From NCBI GenBank assembly GCA_003184365.1, contig NKYR01000027.1, positions 248,001 to 312,000 on the forward strand: a DNA stretch of 64,000 bases. Direction: 5' to 3'. The DNA is from Evernia prunastri (Eukaryota > Ascomycota > Lecanoromycetes > Lecanorales > Parmeliaceae). Numbering within the stretch: position 1 is the stretch's first letter; each line of letters begins with the position of its first letter. The notes beneath the pieces are model-generated. The model ran no database searches. It was given only the letters and a program-made list of their open reading frames with translations, and was not told where the DNA came from. The translations under genes and the position numbers were made by a program. Positions 43,680 to 57,400 of the stretch are shown piece by piece.

Positions 43680-46112
43680 CTAGGCCAATGCATAAGAGTA
43701 CTTCTTACCTTCTAGCGCTGTGCGAATGGCCTTCTTCGCGTCCTCGACCTCCAGCCAGTACGTAGCGACGAAGCCTGAGCCATCTGCGAGAGACAACAAT
43801 TTCTCAACCAGTATCTGCCCGCGGAAGGTCCACAGCTCGTCATTGCTGGCAAGCTCAACGGTAAGGCATTCTGCTTTAGGTTGTATGGCCCTCGAAAGAT
43901 TCGCTAAAATCCCTGTGCAGGTGATATAGACCTCCAACCAATTGACCTTCGCGACTGGAAAATCGCCCTCGAATTCAGCGCCTACGACTCCCTCAAGGTG
44001 GTCAAGGATGCTTGCACATGGATGTACAGAGAGCTCGTCGCGGACCTGTGAGAGTTGTTTGTCTGTAGCGTTCTTGCCTTTGCTCAGCCCGTGCCATATG
44101 TGGGGCCAACAATGGCATCCAGGTAGGAAACTGCACCTATGTAAACCGTGGAATGAAGAGATATCGTGAGAGTCGAGCTGTTTGGTGGAGCGTTTATCCA
44201 TCCTTATTCGCCAATTGCGGTATGCGCCAATGCTTGGTTCAATCTTATTACCACAGCACGAGCAGATTTCGTCCTGGATGTGCCTCTTCGACGATCTGTC
44301 GAAACAGATTCGGCCTCCCTGGAATACCGCGTATTTGGCGAAGAAGTTGCAATCCGGACGCGAACCGCTAAACACGCCTTGCGCTACCACTGCGCAGAGC
44401 TTTTCGAGGAGGATAGTCTCTTCGTCAATTGCGTCGTATTGTCGCAGCACGTTGTATAAGTGGAGGACTGTTCCTAAGTACTGCCCTCGATTACATAGCC
44501 GAAGTCCAAGATCAGTAGCTCTGGAAAGGATTTCGTTCATCTGATGGCCTGCCACCCAAGGTGCCTGAAAGTATAGATCAAATCTCTTCTCCGTTGCCCC
44601 CGCTAGTTCTCTCTCAAAGTTGGGCAAGGAATCCCAAAGCCCATCTTTTCGGCAGTCGCTGCAATCACACATTATGTTGACTACAAGAGGCCGCAGTAGT
44701 CGAGCACGAACGAGACTGCTCTTGACATCTTGTGCAAGTCTAAGCATCTGAACCCGACCATTACGCGTGGTCAGCAGCCTCTTTGGTAACGTAAAGCTCT
44801 TGTATGATTCCACAAGAAGATGGAGTCCGAAAACTACGTCTGTCTGTATGGATGAGCCTTTCGTCTCGTAGAAGATCTGTAATGGTCGGAGCAACGGATT
44901 CATTTTCAGGACCAAGTCAGAGGGCGTATTTCCATTCTGATACAAAATCCTTCTTATGCTCTGGAGAAGCAGATCCATCAAAGAACGTTCGGCCCTTTGT
45001 CTACCTTCGGTGTTCTCTTCCACTTTGACGTGCTCTTCTGGCTTCTGGAGTACGCTTTCACTGAGCTCTCTTTTCGTGTATGTTCGGCCTTTAGAGTCAA
45101 GAATTGCTACCCATGGAGTTGACAGTCCGTGAGCAATGAATGGCAAGATAGTCATTATTAGCGACCCGGTTTGATCGTTTTGGTCGATTTCGTCGTTTTC
45201 ATCCATAGCTACCTTAAGAAGAGTGCGGTGTTTTGCGAGAAGGTCCTCATGATCCCAAACCTCAAGGGTGCTGCATACAGGACCACCATTGAAGCGACGT
45301 CTAACGTCTTCAAATGCAGCGGTTGTAAGCCATGCGGCGAAGAGCACAGATATAGATCCTTCAGCGGCCTTAACCCAGCATTCCTTGATCTTGGCACATG
45401 TAAGCTTCAGGCTCTGCACCAAAACGAATTAGCCACGGAAATTTATATAGTGTCAGATGATACTGACCGAGATTGCGTAGAGCAGCTCGAAGTCTCGAGC
45501 TAGGTCATCATCTTTGAGAATGAAGCTCGCCCCAGGAGTGTCTTCGACAGATACCTCGCTAGCTGCATACTTGGTGCCAGCCCCAGTTGGCTTTGAGTTC
45601 TCTGAGTTAGACGGCTCAATTTCTGGTGCAACGAGGGTGAGCTGCTCGAACGCATTAGCGAAAATGCTACTTGGTTGCGGCTCGAGCGTGGTGGAAGATC
45701 GATTCGAAGTGAACGCAGGTTGTGGACCGCGTAGGAGTTTGTAGATAGATCTTAGCCTTAGAGACTTAGTCAGTGCATCGAGTGTTGACGGTGAGCGGAC
45801 CTACTTTTTGGTGAAATGCTCATGTGAGAGCGTTGAAGCATCCTTGATTCCAGTCTTTCGCGTAAAGTAAACAGTTATCTCAGTCCGAGCCCCAATAGCG
45901 AGCTCAAAAGCGCAGGCAACCTCTTGGGAAATCTTGCTGCTTTTCGTCTTCGAGGCCAGGGCGGCCTTCCTCATGTCATCCAGAGACCAAGTGCTCGCAT
46001 CTTGACCATCTGCTAGCCAGCTGACGACCGCACAAGTGGCCTTTTTGTAACGGCGGAAGATTTGGAACAGATCTGGGGTCAGCTTGACACGGTCAGCTAG
46101 AGCATTCGCCAT
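43680..46112 (-). CDS. DUF6604-domain protein with cysteine-rich C-terminal region
   Basis: Exons in transcript order 46112-45805, 45756-45468 and 45413-43680 give 776 residues. The N-terminal about 120 residues match the fungal DUF6604 pattern: LFQIFRRYKKATCAVVSWLA (the RYK...WLA block), a short Lys-rich middle, and AFELAIGARTEITVYFTRKTG. A disordered Ser/Pro stretch follows, then WVKAAEGSISVLFAAWLTTAAFEDV, common after DUF6604. The C-terminal 450 residues are helical, with cysteine groups NIMCDCSDCRKDG, EICSCCGNKIEP and RCSFLPGCHCW that could bind zinc; spacing does not match a named finger. No molecular role is known for the family. The ATG at 46112 was chosen over an upstream in-frame TTG. 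Confidence 0.75.
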
Positions 46113-47026
46113 TGAAGTGGTTGTAAATTTTGTAGCGAAGCTGTGGTTGTGGGTCAGAAAAAATAACAAGAGGTCACAACAACAAACACAAAGATTATGT
46201 CATTATGGGCTGCCGACTGCTGAGAGCTCCGACATGGGAAAATCAAAACCTACGGATCACGAATCGATTTGATTGGAAAGTTGATCAGCTAGCTAGCTAC
46301 AGTATCGTCGAATCATTTGGTCTTGGTCTTCAAAATGACTCCCACTCTTCATTCTTGACACTTTTCATGCTCCGTTCCTTCCAGTACTTTATTACCCAAA
46401 GTAAAAGACGGAATATCAGCTCTGCAACAACTAATTGCCACAGACTTGAGTTCAGTTTCCGTCGAGGAGTCATGTTATCAAGTGTCGTTATCTCAAGCAG
46501 TCGTGGAATCATTGCACACACGTGGAAAATTCGGAGCCATCAGGGATTTCTAGTCCTTTGCCGAAATACGACTACAGCCATCGACCTTCCGCATACTGCT
46601 CGCCCTAAAATATTAGCAGAAGCACTGGCACCAACGCAGGCTTTCCATGAAATTCTGCCCGAGAGTCGCTGCAAACCTGGGCTCGGCAGATGACATTATG
46701 CGATCTCGCCATAACAATCTCACGGAAACGTATTCATCGATTCAAAGACCACGCCTCGACAGGCCAATGAGGATACTAACAGATCAAGCGAGATCCGGCT
46801 GAGTGGAAGGAAGTTTTGGTATCCTGGTTCTTTCCACTTCTAGACACCACGAGTATTGTACACGGATTTCGGAGGTCTCGTATCCTAAGAAGCCTACATT
46901 CAAACACCAGATCTGGATTGCTTTAGCCTCAGTCACACGCAATGATGTCTAGGTCGACCGTACAGATGCTCCTATCTCTGACGCCAGCGTAATTAATGAA
47001 CTGATTCCGTATTTTCCGAGCCTACG
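46113..47026. other. Intergenic region between the DUF6604 and F-box/WD genes
   Basis: It holds the DUF6604 promoter on the left. A 162-codon plus-strand frame (46205-46693) has no domain, signal peptide or codon bias and is not called. Nothing else is seen. Confidence 0.4.
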
Positions 47027-48902
47027 CTAGACAAGACCCCAAGAGTGATGACGCCGACGGCCGTCCACTGATCGAGGCTCTTCTGATCTCCATCTCTCGT
47101 CCAATCCTTTAATCGAGCCTCGAGTGTACTCTACCCGCTGTTGCTTTATCAAAGTCACAGGCCCTGTGTCGTGCTCATACATAGGCAAACAAAGAATGTT
47201 TCCATGAGGATCCCATTTGCGCTTGACATCGTGTTTGTCTCCAGTCTTTGCATGTCCGTATTTGAACACCGGATCCGGATATTCGTCCATTATAGAGACC
47301 ATGTCGAATTGCAGGACCGTGCTTTCCACTCCAGCGAAGAAGGTCGGTGAGCATTGCGACGGTCTGGACAAGGCATATACAGGAGATTCCGTAACGCGAC
47401 GGCTATGATTATCCTTGGGTCGAAGAAAGACGTTCCAATCACGGTGTCTGGCTTTCGAAGCATGGTACAACTTGCCGCCCGGCATGCGGAGATCGAACAC
47501 TTTAATGATTGAATGGCGAGCACCACCGGCAACGAAACGTTCAGTACCGATTGGAAGCAGAGAATATACTGGAGAGAACGTATCCACCGGATCGCGAAAA
47601 ACTGCCGTAATCGAATTCGCGGAGCGCAAGTCATGAAGGCTGAGACACAAGAATAAGCTTATGACGGCTCTAAGAACTAAGTACAGCTCAGGATACTTAC
47701 CAAGTCAGGCCGTCATAAGCTCCACTCAAAAACACATCCCTTTCTGATCTTCCAACCGAAGATGATGTGTCGATGGGCGCTAACGAGTATACTGAAGTAG
47801 CGCTTCGAACTCCATTATCCCCTCGCAAATCCAATCTCGCATGTGCACTGAAGTCGTTGAGCTCTAACCTACGCACACTCTCTTGTAATATGTCGCCCTG
47901 TCCAATATTGTACACATGAAGGGGTTCTTCAGACGGGCCGTGGCCCACGAGCAACCGATCATGACCCAAAAAACGAGATGACCATGTTCTTGATTGACTG
48001 GATGGAGTTGCAGGGACCTGAGAGATTGGTTGTACTTGGCTACTGGTTAAATCGATGGGATAAAGAGCAATCGAGGAGTCAGACAAGCAGGCGGCAAGCA
48101 ATGGATTGCTCCCTAACTTTGTAGCAGCTGATCTGACTGGACGTCCCTGGGTTTCATATGATGAGACAATATTGCTTTGAGATGTTTCTGTGGATAGACT
48201 GATTAACGAAAGATCACCGCTAGCCCTACCTATTATCACCTGTTCAGGATCGTTTAGGCTTTGCTGGGGCAGCAGATTGACCGACGTGATGTCGTCCACC
48301 CCCTCAATTGCCCCTTTCTCATTGTACATAGCATATGCATATCTCTGTCCATGTGTGTTCAATCCTTTTAAATGCCGGTTCTCCGAAGTCTGCCACTCGT
48401 GTATCTTGTTCTTGCCCATGACCTTGCCCCGCATGCATAGTGCAGCGCCAGCTCCCCAGGCAACAATCTCTTTTCTCGAAGTCCAATCACCCCCATACCA
48501 AGCGTCGTAACTATCGATGACAGGTGTGAATCCCATAGTCTGTGCAGCTTGCGGAGGTCGACCGCGGGATCTCCAGCTCCCAAGGTCCTGGCTGACCTCC
48601 TGAGAGTTTATACTCCATGCAATGAAAGCTCTGCGATCCCAATTTTTAGCCAAGCTTGTGATCCCAAGGACCGCTTCCTTCCAAAAGGAAGGACTAGGTT
48701 TGTTAGGAGATTCAATGTATGGGAACCTGGTCTTCAAAAAGATTCGAAAGCCATCGTTCTCCACAAAAGTGTGCGCTTTCCTGCAAGTCAATGCGAGATG
48801 ACATATTGTCCTCACGGTGTCAATGTGCACGACAATTTGAGCCAGTAGCTCTGGGGGGAGTGCAGCCAATGTAGCCTTTGCATTACGCGCTTCCAGAGCC
48901 AT
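47027..48902 (-). CDS. F-box/WD-repeat protein
   Basis: Probable SCF ubiquitin-ligase adaptor. Exons in transcript order 48902-47701 and 47639-47027 give 604 residues. The F-box is at residues about 10-55: LAALPPELLAQIVVHIDTVRTICHLALTCRKAHTFV in two parts. The rest looks like a beta-propeller: KEIVAWGAGAALCMRG, QVIIGRASGDLSLISL, LAACLSDSSIALYPID, LGHDRLLVGHGPSEEPLHVYNI, DVFLSGAYDGLTCLHDLRS and RFVAGGARHSIIKVFDLR. The intron falls inside the DGLT-CLHDLR blade and is phase-consistent. The upstream TTG at 48935 in the same frame was rejected. It is divergent from the GPI18 gene with 300 bases between. Substrate unknown. Confidence 0.85.
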
Positions 48903-49202
48903 GACGGAAAATGTGCGCTGCGGGAGAAGAATCAAAGGGGCGTTGTGCGCGAAGAACGGTGTCGAAAGCTTTAATGATCGCAGCCATGAATTGTCGTGGA
49001 TGTTCCTAGATCATATTCTGGTTTGGTGAGAAATTGAATACTTCAAGAAGAGCGAAAATTGCATTGAAGGTGGGAAAAACGTTCGACTTTGGAAGTCATC
49101 GGCCCCCGAGGATCTACCGTTTACGGGGGTCTGGGGGAGCTCCAGGGGGGAGTGTTTCGATTCATGTACGGAAATTATTCACATGTTTTACAAAAATGCG
49201 AG
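48903..49202. promoter_or_regulatory. Short divergent promoter, F-box/WD and GPI18
   Basis: The 300 bases lie between outward start codons. The frame of the GPI18 gene is open upstream of 49203, but the conserved protein starts at the ATG there. A GGGGGTCTGGGGGAGCTCCA stretch lies at about 49124-49143. Confidence 0.4.
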
Positions 49203-50703
49203 ATGAGTACCTTTGCCGTATGGATCAGGCCTCTCGATCATCCCAAAAGGTTTCTGGTGCTGAGCTTTATTTTCTGGAAATTAACCTTGCTTTGTATAGC
49301 TCTCACGAGCCCTGGCCCTGGATATGATACCTCTACTGTACTATTACATTCGGCTCCAGCGCCCCTCCAAGCCAATCCAGGTTCTGAGTGGGAGCCGCCT
49401 TCACTACTAAAGAAACTTGTCAGATGGGACGCTATTTACTATACCACAGCAGCCAGACGCGGATATCTTTGGGAGCAGGAATGGGCTTTCGGGTGGGGTT
49501 TTACGAATCTCGTGGCGGTGACCAGTCGAGGTGATTATTTTGTTGCTGTACCTGCGTCGCGTGAGACTGATTATTTCTAGCTCTCGGAGTGAAGGATAGT
49601 CCTCTGTGGCCGCCTGGTCCTGAAGCATTGGCCGCTATCGTACTAGCTCATGTTTTCCACCTCCTGTCTGTGCTGATGCTGCATGAACTTACGTCGATCG
49701 TATATCGGAAACCCACGACGACTAGGATCTCGTCATTTTGTGTCTTGGCTGCGAGTCTTCACATTATCTCCCCTGCTGGCATGTTTTTGTGTGCACCTTA
49801 CGCAGAAAGTCCATTCTCGTTCTTAAATTTCGCTGGCTATTATCTTTATGCAAAAGGCATGCTGAAGCACAGTGAGGGAAGAGAAAACCAGAGGGATTGC
49901 CTGATCCTATTTTCCGGGGTTCTGTTTGGCATAGCTACGACTTTCCGCGGTAACGGGCTGTTCAGTGGTCTGCTACTGGTTTGGGACGCTCTGGCGTCTG
50001 GTGTCAGGATTGTGCGATCCGCTAAAATCGCATCTAACATTCGACATCTCTCGGTTGTCTCGATGTCTGGATTGCTGATGGCTTGCATAGCGACAGTGCC
50101 TCAGTATCTGGCCTATCAGGAGTACTGTGTACGTGGAAATGCAGACATTGACAACAGACCATGGTGCTCATATTGGATTCCGAGCATCTACACATGGGTC
50201 CAGATGCATTACTGGTAGGCTCTTTCCGTCTGTTCGGTACTAAGCTGATTTTCTCAAGGGGTGTCGGCTTCCTGAACTACTGGACCATATCCAACCTCCC
50301 GTTGTTCATCCTCGCCACACCGATGCTCTTCATACTGTTGCGTTCCGGACTTTGGGCTTTGCAGGGTTGCCCAAGCTCTAAGGTCCGCGCCGACCAGGGA
50401 AACCAAGAGAATGCTCAAGCCAACGCACCTTTGCGCATCAATCAAGCGACTGTACGTGGTTTGGCAACACCCCAGATAGTGCTCGCTGCTTTGGCGTTGA
50501 CGACGTACCATGTCCAAGTCATTACTCGACTGTCCTCTGGCTATCCTGTCTGGTATTGGTGGCTGGCATCATTGATCTTAGAGGATCGGAGTATTTCCTT
50601 CATGGGGAAGGAATGGAGTACTGCCACGGTCATTTCGAGGTGGATGGTCATTTACGCGATTGTGCAAGGGGGACTATTCGCAAGCTTTTTGCCACCTGCA
50701 TGA
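49203..50703 (+). CDS. gpi18: GPI mannosyltransferase 2 (PIG-V family)
   Basis: ER membrane enzyme that adds the second mannose during GPI-anchor synthesis. Exons 49203-49530, 49581-50214 and 50259-50703 give 468 residues. Family marks are the lumenal RWDAIYYTTAARRGYLWEQE (RWD motif; Arg-Trp-Asp is conserved in PIG-V), GWGFTNLVAV, CAPYAESPFSFLNFAGYY (the YTESLFA-like segment), GIATTFRGNGLFSG (R-x-N-G) and GVGFLNYWTISNLPLFILA. At least eight hydrophobic segments are visible, fitting a polytopic ER protein. Introns fall after TSR and within HYW and restore the conserved sequence. It is divergent from the F-box/WD gene and upstream of blm10 on the same strand. Confidence 0.93.
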
Positions 50704-51430
50704 AGAAATCTGAGGTGGCTAGAAGGATTCCTTGGCCTTTGTCTCAGTGGATGATTAGATAGGTCATATTCAATTTAGGCAGAGAAATGACAAGGCTGTG
50801 GTGCGTATGCGCTTGATGCCTTAAGAGAAATGAATTGGTCATCCACTTGCTCCACTGCATAGATAAAAGCTTGAATCATTCAGGGAATCCTCATTCGATT
50901 TATTTAACATACTCACTGCCCAACAGTAAATTCTGCGCATTACCTATTATTGTTGAAGTCTTTGAGGCCGCCACCGCTCGTGCATCTGACTTCTCCATCC
51001 GTAGTGCCGGAGAATCGCCGCTAAGCGTCGACACGCGATAATCGTTGAAGCTTCAAGATCGTCAGCCAATAGTAAACACTACCCCAGATCTTCCGACAAA
51101 CCCTGGGAATCTCCTACTGCAAGTAGCCGAGCTGCTGTCTTCGAGAGTCTTGCAGTGAGGGAGCCTGCAGAACTCCGGACGCAGTTTCAGGTTCGACTGG
51201 AAAGCTTCTCTATTGAGTGGGACAGGCGCACCAGGTGGTAACTGTGAAACCAATGCTGTAAGTCGTCTTATATGTTACCTGGCTTGCACGCCCAATGATA
51301 GCTTTGATAGTATCGTCTGCATGGTGTACTGGCTGATTCAAATGCTGCAGTATCTACAAAAGCATCTTTGCCACCAGCAATCCTTCCTTTGTGCACATTT
51401 CACCCTCCTCTTCCATACCTACTACAAGTC
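50704..51430. promoter_or_regulatory. Upstream region of blm10 with a candidate leader intron
   Basis: A donor GTAAGT at 51258 and an acceptor CTGCAG ending at 51350 could bound a 93-base intron in the blm10 leader. A frame of 78 codons without ATG (about 51006-51239) reads SSRAAVFESLAVREPAELRT and looks somewhat protein-like, but does not join in phase to blm10. Otherwise nothing is seen. Confidence 0.35.
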
Positions 51431-54400
51431 ATGGAAGGCAACGCGGCAAAGTTCGCTGAGCTGATGGCATCCCTCGACGGAAAAGATGGAGCTGATGACT
51501 CTCGTGCTACGTCTCCAGGTCCTGGTACTGCAGGACAGGGGACAGTGGAGGACAACAAACAGATTGCGAGGAGTCGGCCAAGAACATATCCCTACTTTCG
51601 ATACCTGCCTTATGAGGTGGAAAGCGAGGTGAAGAGAAAACAAGACTTCAACGAGATTCTGAAGCAGCTTTACATTTCGGTGGAAGCAGGCGACTTCGCT
51701 GTAGGCGCTGTACACTGGACACGGGAGTTGAGGAATTGGCTTGGCCTCAAATTCGACCCAACTAAAGACCAGAGAATAAAATTGGTCAAATTATATTATG
51801 AACTCGCTCTGGCGCCTGGTGTGGACACCACAGCAGCAGAAAGGTTCTCAAGCATGTTTATGGTACTGACAAAGTAAGCATTCTTTACGAGATGATATTC
51901 TATGTCACAGGACTGATCAGAGTAGGCGAAAGCATTACCTTCGACCTTGCACAGACCTCACTTTAGATTGGAGACCTTTATTCCGAGAGTGGAAAGTATT
52001 CGTGATACCATCAGAGTCTGGCGTCCATGCCCAACATGCGAAGCGTAGCTATAAGACACTCACAAAACTCTGCGCCTTTGCCCAGCTCTATTTCGATCCA
52101 AGGGAGATACCAGCAATGTTGGGGGAAATTCTTCCTTATTTTACCACGTCTTTCACAGAAGGCGCCTACACGGTAACGGGGCTTTTAAATCTACTGTTTC
52201 CAACGGCACCTCCACCTGAAGGCAGAGAGGAACTCCTACCACAGAATTACCTACCCACCTTTTTTCATTTGTGGTCGCTAGTCAACAGGTCGCGAGTCTT
52301 CGATACTACCTTCATGGATTTCTTTTCGAGACTAGCCCGAGATGCACTGGTGTCCGCCCATGTCCCCTTCACGGAATTTGGTATCTACACGCAGGAGCAG
52401 TCTTCCTCAATATTCACCGCTATCCTTCGCCTTCTGGAGATACCCGTCGGGCAAGCAACATCGCCCTATACTGGAACGATAGACGTAGCTTCTGGACTTG
52501 CCATAATGCTCGAACGAGATCCAAAAAAGCATCCCATTGCTCATCATATCGCCCGGTGGATCATAATGTCGCTGTCTCCAGCCTGCTTAGATAGACCCGA
52601 CTCTGTCATGACCAACCTGGAAGGTCTAATACAGGCGGTCGAAACGTTTTTCCATCCTTCCAATTCAGGCACATGGACTAAGCCTCTGTCCCAGCTCGTT
52701 TACTATCTCACTGACTTCTTCGTCATGCGATGGAACCGTGAGAAGAGCGGAGAAATGGATATTCCAGAAAGCCGTAAATTGAGCGATGCCCTGAAGCAGC
52801 GGTTCGTCTTATGCTTGAGAGGCGTTGTCTTCATGGGTATCTATGCAAAGAGTGGCGGCGCGATGAACTTTTCTCTGTCAAGTCTCCAGAGTTTGGCCTA
52901 CCTGGAGCCAAATTTGATCTTGCCTGGAGCACTGCAGCGCATCTATCCCTCCATGCAAGGTTTGGTCGAAGTACATCGAACTACTTCTTCATTACGATCT
53001 CTGCAAGTACTCTCACGGATCATGGCTCGCACAAAAGGCTTCAGGTGTCATGTCACCACGATGCTAGGCCTCGCGCTTCCTGGTATAGACGCCAACGATC
53101 TGGACAAGACCTTATATACGTTGTCATACATCCAGTCGGTGTGCTACAGCGTACCTCTTCACGACTTGACTCTAGGTAGCGAAGACATCAGTGGCAGCAT
53201 GCTTGCTATGGAATGGATTACTTCTGAGGTCGCCCGGATGGAAGAGGAAGGGGTGAATGTCAATTGCGACTACCAGGAGAGTTTAAGCGATATTGACGAA
53301 GAGATTATCCTTCGTTCTTCTACCGCGGGATATGCGGAGTTTTTGAGCTCCTTTCTCGGCAAAGTGTTCACTCTTTTGGAAAACCTGCCGGATGCTACGC
53401 GACCTAGGTCTGGTTCGCCCGAAGAAAACATCGTAAACACCCTTCCTGCTGCTTTTACACCGTTGCTGGCCTCTTTATCGCCCGATTTGTACGACCTTGC
53501 GCTGAACAAGATTGCCGACTTTATAAGTAATCACGTCGTTCATCAAGCTCGAGACGCGATGGCCTTCATCTGCAGTTCTCTCGTCAAGGTTGATCCTGTC
53601 AAAGCCCTTAAGCGCCTAGTACCAGTTCTGATCCAGTCAATTCGGACGGAGATCGATGAGAACGGAGCAGCGTCAACTCGAAACACAGGGACTGATGTTC
53701 TGCCTAGAGATCGAGGACTTGTGTGGAGTGTCAGTATGCTTAGTATGTCTGTTGTGCACGTTGGCGATGCCGTACTCCAGCATAGGCAAGAGCTATTCGA
53801 CATTGCCGCATATATGCAGCAGAAATGTAGAGGTCTCCCTACCACCCACATATCCAACTTCATTCATCATCTGTTATTAAACCTAACTGGCATCTATACC
53901 GTGGACTATTCGCTCTATGAGCAAGAAGTCTTTGACAGAGGGATTGGGCCTGCAGACTGGGGAACGGTTCCTGATCCCGAGAATCTCAACATCAAATGGC
54001 ATGTGCCGAACAAGGACGAGATACAATTTGCTGTGGACTTGCTAAAAATGCAGGGAGAGAACGCTTTAGAACAATTACAAGCTCTCACTTCTGGGGCTTC
54101 GAGCATCAAGCGAGATGGCGTAGGGAAGGAATGGTCCGACGAAGTGTCTCGCAACCTAGTGCTTCTTCGACTGCTTTTTTCAGGCGTCTCTGTTCTGTTC
54201 GACGCGCAGCTTGATTCCAAAGTAAACACCCCTCAATCAGAGCCAGACATGAGCGCAGATGCTGAAATGATCGATGCTGAGGCCGAGCCTCCCGAAGATA
54301 AGCATGATGAGGACTCTGGTGCAGATCCTGAAAGCGCTGATGAAGATGAAGCTAAGCCCACGTTCACCTATGCCTCTGGCTACTTACTCGAAGAGGACGA

Positions 54401-57400
54401 TGACCTCTATCAAGAAGTTCATGCATTCAGGGAGAGGACTGGGCAAGTGTTGCATGAAGTTCATCAATTTCTCGTCGAGAAGCAGGAAGATGACGTGGCG
54501 TGCTTTGAGCCTCTCTGCAATGCCTACCGGTCGTGGTTTGTTGACGTTGGGATTGAGAGATCTGCCCATGTCCTTGACAGGGTTCAACGACTTCTTTCTG
54601 CTGATGTTCAACCCTACAAACTTAGCGGATTGCGAAAGGAGTACCCACGGCCTCTGCTCCTCCGAAGGGCCAACGTATATCATCTACAGCGACTGCGTCA
54701 CAACTCCTATCCACGCCCAAAGACTGATCTATCAAGGCAGCTCTTCATCGACCTTGCGCAATCCTCTGTGTCTGCTTACCGAGAGGTTCGTAGACATGCA
54801 CAAAGTGCTGGGGAAGCTGCATTGAAAGCCATCATTGGAGCTCGATCCCTAGTAATTCCTCCACTACTTTCCGCACTGGAGACTGGAGTTAGAGACAATG
54901 ATTTTGCCCGTATTAAAGGTGCCATGTATTCGTTGTTCTTCGGCTCGCTGAATAAGACCATTGCTCGAGATTGGAGGTACGCCCCAACCTTGATCAAGAC
55001 GTACATCTCTGCCAGCACAGCAGACAAGCCCTCTATACAGAAAATCTGTGCGGTTGCAACTATCCAAGTAATGGAGATGGGGAGACCTCAGGAGCAAATC
55101 GCGATTCTAGAGAGGGAATTCGTGCGGGCTGTCGCGCCAAAGAACGTTAACGTCCAGGGCATTATCGACAAGAAGAAAGCCAAACTTTCAGCAAAACGTT
55201 CTCAAATCGAGCGCAAGAAAGCGGCCCTGTCAGATGAGCTTGTTGACATGGCTAGAAAGTCGCACTGGAAGAAGGCAAGTCGCACTGCTGCTATCGTGAT
55301 CACATTAGGTCTTCGGTTCCACGGCATTGCGTCCAAAAACATGATCGACCTGATTGCCCGAGGATCGATTGACTCGCATCCTGGCCTCAGAGGGCTCTAC
55401 CAAGGGGCCATCCTTGCCGTGTTCACTCTTATCGACTGTCGGGCAGCTGCAAATCACAGCTATGAGGACTATATATTGGACAAGCAACAACTTCCCGCAA
55501 AATTGCAAGTCAGTGCCCGTCAGGATGATCCAAACTGGACTTCAGAATACCTTGCAAGCTTCGCTCAAGCGGACGCGGAATACTACGTCGATCACGATCA
55601 TCCAGGCTGGCTAGCCTGGAATAAGACTCTGCCTGCATATCAAACAAATCCCAAGACCGATTTGGATTATGACGACGCCGAGAAAACTGCTCGTGGACAG
55701 ATAGGGCAAATACTAGATCGGTCGTGGTTCTCGTCGTTTTTCGGATACTTGAAACAAGAACCGCGTGATACTGCAGCTGATCGGTTCCGCGTATCTAACG
55801 TTATGCTGCTCAATTATGCTTTCGACCTCATGTATTCTAGCCAGACAACTACAAATCTGTCTGAGATTAAAGAGGAAATTCGGAAGATCTGGACTGATGG
55901 ATCGGACAAACATCAGCACCGTGCCACCGCCGAGATACTGGCGGCGTTACTTCAATCAACGGTCGATAAGCCGCTCGCAATGCGTACCGAGATCTGGCAG
56001 TACGTTTACCCCATGGTTCAACAGGCGTTGTCCGATGGCTTGACCCCAGAAAATCTCACTTACTGGAACACTTTTTTGCAAATACTCACACAGGGCAAAG
56101 ATCCGCGGCGGTCTTGGCCCCTTATTGATTGGCTTGCGTCCTTTAAGTTGGATATGGAGTCTAATGCAGCATTCAAGGAAAGCTCAAAAATCAAATTATT
56201 GCAGACCTGTGTAAGCAATTTGGGCTGGCACTTCCAACTCGATAAGCCGGTCATTGAAGACTTTCTTCTGCACCTTGATCATCCGTACAAAGGAGTCCGT
56301 GAAGCCATGGGTCACTCGTTGTCAATCTTATATCGCACACGCTATCATGAGTCCTACAAGGATGTGCCTACACTAATCAAGAGTCAGAGGGAGGCGTCTT
56401 CTTTAGGCATCAAACCGTACCAGCCCACTCAGGACTTCGTTGAGACTATTCACGAGGTTTTTGAACGACTGGAGAGATGGAGGCAGGAGCGCACCCCAGG
56501 CCAACAAACCCCCTCTTCATATACGTCTGGCGGTAAGACTGTCTTGCTGTGGCTCGATATGACATTGTCATCTTTTGAATGCACTCAGCTTCTGCAGTTT
56601 TTCCCCAATGTATTCATGGAGCAGTTGCTCTACATGATGGATGTCCGAGAAGACCAAGAACTACAGGGTCTTGCATACCACGTCTTCCGGCACATCCCAA
56701 ACATACCTCACCGCATTGGAGAGGATGCACAACTGATTGATGCGCTGATTCGAATTGGAACAACCTCGCCTCTGTGGCATCAGCGCCTTCGGGTTCTCAT
56801 CAACATGCAGGTCATCTACTTCCGCCGTCTCTTCCTCATCTCCTCCGACCATCAACAACGTCTTCTCGCTTGCGTGGCCACTATGCTGGAAGACACACAA
56901 CTCGAAGTCCGTCTTGGAGCCTCGACTACGTTATCAGGCATGATACGATGTTCACCTGCAGCGCTACGCTCCAAGGTCGTGCAAGTCTTCAACAAGAAAT
57001 TCTCGAAGATGCTTCTCAGTTCTCCCCTTCCCAAGAAGCCGAAGAACGCCCTGTCCGAACCAAGCACGGGGACAAGCACCCCGACGCCCGAGCAGAGCAA
57101 GCTCATCCTGACACGGCACGCATCCGTCCTCGGCCTCGGCGCTCTCGTGCAAGCGTTCCCCTACACGTCGCCGCCGCCGTCGTGGATCCCGGGCGTCCTG
57201 ACGACGCTCGCGAACAAGGCCAACAACGACCCGGGCATGGTGGGCATGAGCGTGAAGAGCATCCTGAGCGATTTCAAAAAGACCAGGCAGGATACGTGGC
57301 AGATGGATCTCAAGGTAAGCAGCCTTTTTCTGTGGTATTTGTTGCCTGCGATTCCGAGAGGGAAGATCGCTAACGGAACTCGTTTTTTTTGTAGGCCTTT

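Noticed and set aside
46205..46693. Plus-strand frame of 162 codons between DUF6604 and F-box/WD genes
   Set aside because: No domain, no signal peptide, ordinary intergenic composition and no splice partner.
51006..51239. Protein-like frame upstream of blm10 as an extra blm10 exon
   Set aside because: No ATG, and neither candidate donor joins it to the blm10 frame in phase.
56774..57373. Alternative frame of 199 codons over the end of blm10
   Set aside because: It lies entirely inside conserved Blm10 coding sequence in another frame.
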